DNA from: Listeria ivanovii subsp. ivanovii
GTDB lineage: Bacteria > Bacillota > Bacilli > Lactobacillales > Listeriaceae
DNA length: 64,000 bases
Reading direction: 5' to 3'
NCBI RefSeq assembly: GCF_900187025.1
Contig: NZ_LT906478.1
Location: forward strand, 666,001-730,000
In this document: in pieces, positions 63,318 through 64,000 of the stretch
How the letters are laid out: the number at the start of each line of letters is the position of its first letter
Numbering within the stretch: the stretch's first letter is position 1
The notes under the pieces: generated by a model
Database searches by the model: none
Told to the model about the DNA's origin: nothing
Seen by the model: the letters and a program-made list of their open reading frames with translations, nothing else
Program-made: the position numbers and the translations under genes

Positions 63318-64000
63318 GTGAACGAACAACATATAAAGGTCATACCTAAAGTAGAACTTCATTGCCATCTAGATGGCTCAATACGGATAGAGACACTTCG
63401 AAAAGTTTATGAAATACAAGGAAATCCATTAGGTTTTTCTGATGAACGATTGCAGCAAATGACTGTTGCAGCTGCTCATTGTACTTTAACCAAATATATT
63501 GATTGTTTCCGACTAGTTTCCTCTGGTTTACATACGAAAGAAGCCCTACAGTTAGCTCTTTTAGATGTAGTAGAACAAGCTAGTCTGGAAAATATTATCT
63601 ACATGGAGATTAGACTCTCACCACTACACTTAAGGACGGTCACTTTTTCAATGGAAGAAGTGGCGGAAGCTTTGATTAATGCTTGCCAAATTGCTGAAAA
63701 GCATTATTCAATAAAAATAGGTCTCATTTTTTGTTGTATGCGTAGACAACTTGAAAAATCAAATTTAGCTGTCATTAACTTAGCTAAAAAATATTTAGGC
63801 ATGGGAGTAGTAGCGATTGATTTGGCAGGCGATGAAGGGAGGTATCCTACAAAAGACTATCAATCATTATTTACTTACGCTAGCCGAATAGGGGTACCTT
63901 ACACGATACATGCTGGAGAAACTGGCAATTTATCAAGTGTGTTGACAGCTTTAGAGTTCGGAGCGAGTCGCATTGGTCACGGTATAGCACTTGCCCAGTC
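63318..64000 (+). CDS. Adenosine deaminase (partial, runs off the window)
   Basis: 227 residues are visible from GTG 63318, open to the window end. Zinc-binding HCHLDGS (His15, His17) at the N-terminus, HAGETG with His198 and GASRIGHGIAL (zinc and catalytic His) follow. It deaminates adenosine to inosine, feeding the phosphorylase or hydrolase encoded just upstream. No frameshift in the visible part, unlike its neighbours. The full length would be about 330 residues. AAAGGAA lies 12 bases before the GTG. Confidence 0.9.
   Translation, partial: MNEQHIKVIPKVELHCHLDGSIRIETLRKVYEIQGNPLGFSDERLQQMTVAAAHCTLTKYIDCFRLVSSGLHTKEALQLALLDVVEQASLENIIYMEIRLSPLHLRTVTFSMEEVAEALINACQIAEKHYSIKIGLIFCCMRRQLEKSNLAVINLAKKYLGMGVVAIDLAGDEGRYPTKDYQSLFTYASRIGVPYTIHAGETGNLSSVLTALEFGASRIGHGIALAQ

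Noticed and set aside
1-64000. CRISPR array, prophage, insertion sequence, tRNA or rRNA
   Set aside because: No spaced direct repeats, integrase, transposase, terminal repeats or RNA gene patterns were found when reading both strands.

Overview
The window is low-GC Firmicutes DNA and matches the flagellar and chemotaxis region of Listeria sensu stricto, most likely L. monocytogenes or a very close relative. The pointers are the gene order gmaR-cheV-flaA-cheY-cheA-(FliN-like)-fliK-like-flgD-flgE-fliM-fliY...flgK-flgL-fliD-fliS-flgB-flgC-fliE-F-G-H-I, a 287-residue flagellin, promoters carrying runs of TTTT-N5-AAAA (the published MogR operator pattern), glmS with its ribozyme, and a hydrolase / Crp-like regulator / bile-tolerance-like trio. 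Species and strain assignment is inference; no database was searched.

Layout. (1) 1-28.15 kb: motility block. gmaR and cheV end at a terminator; flaA is monocistronic with its own promoter and terminator; cheY starts a long run of same-strand, tightly packed genes to 28115, with a second promoter and MogR-like sites before 15527. It encodes chemotaxis signalling (CheV, CheY, CheA), the switch (FliM, FliY, FliG and two short FliN-like proteins), hook and filament parts, rod, MS-ring, export ATPase, chaperones, a signal-less lytic transglycosylase and several unrecognised proteins. (2) 28.2-33.4 kb: a P-type ATPase behind a leader with nested inverted repeats, then a PadR-type regulator with a 16-bp palindromic operator driving a DUF1048 protein and an ABC exporter. 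(3) 33.4-43.0 kb: an FBP/treble-clef protein, pyruvate oxidase, a chemoreceptor with MogR-like sites, a C39-like peptidase, a 69-residue LPXTG protein, the glmS ribozyme and glmS, a RibF-like protein with a shortened kinase domain, and two small proteins.

(4) 43.1-48.2 kb: a LacI-type regulator facing an operon of Rpe-like epimerase, RpiB-like isomerase, an uncharacterised TIM-barrel-like protein and a beta-glucoside-type PTS EIIBCA; this resembles the D-allose cassette of Listeria. (5) 48.4-55.6 kb: an LPXTG surface protein with plant-type leucine-rich repeats and MucBP domains, a Crp/Fnr-type regulator, and a YtrA-type GntR/ABC operon ending in a MacB-like fused ATPase-permease with an altered Walker A and a membrane-anchored protein. 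(6) 55.6-58.7 kb: a FlaR-like kinase, an alpha/beta hydrolase, a Crp/Fnr-type regulator and a BtlB-like protein; the hydrolase and BtlB-like genes share a GTAAC-type palindrome at the same distance from their -10 regions.

(7) 58.8-64.0 kb: a DeoR-type regulator followed by nucleoside hydrolase, PTS EIIBC, PTS EIIA, purine nucleoside phosphorylase and adenosine deaminase (running off the end). This gene set suggests a PTS coupled to purine-nucleoside breakdown, which is unusual. It is visibly broken: an in-frame stop in the hydrolase, one-base losses in homopolymers in EIIBC, EIIA and (twice) the phosphorylase, a further shift and a C-terminal loss in EIIA. This is the most interesting part of the window, with the caveat that homopolymer errors must be excluded. 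No tRNA, rRNA, insertion sequence, prophage or CRISPR array was seen.
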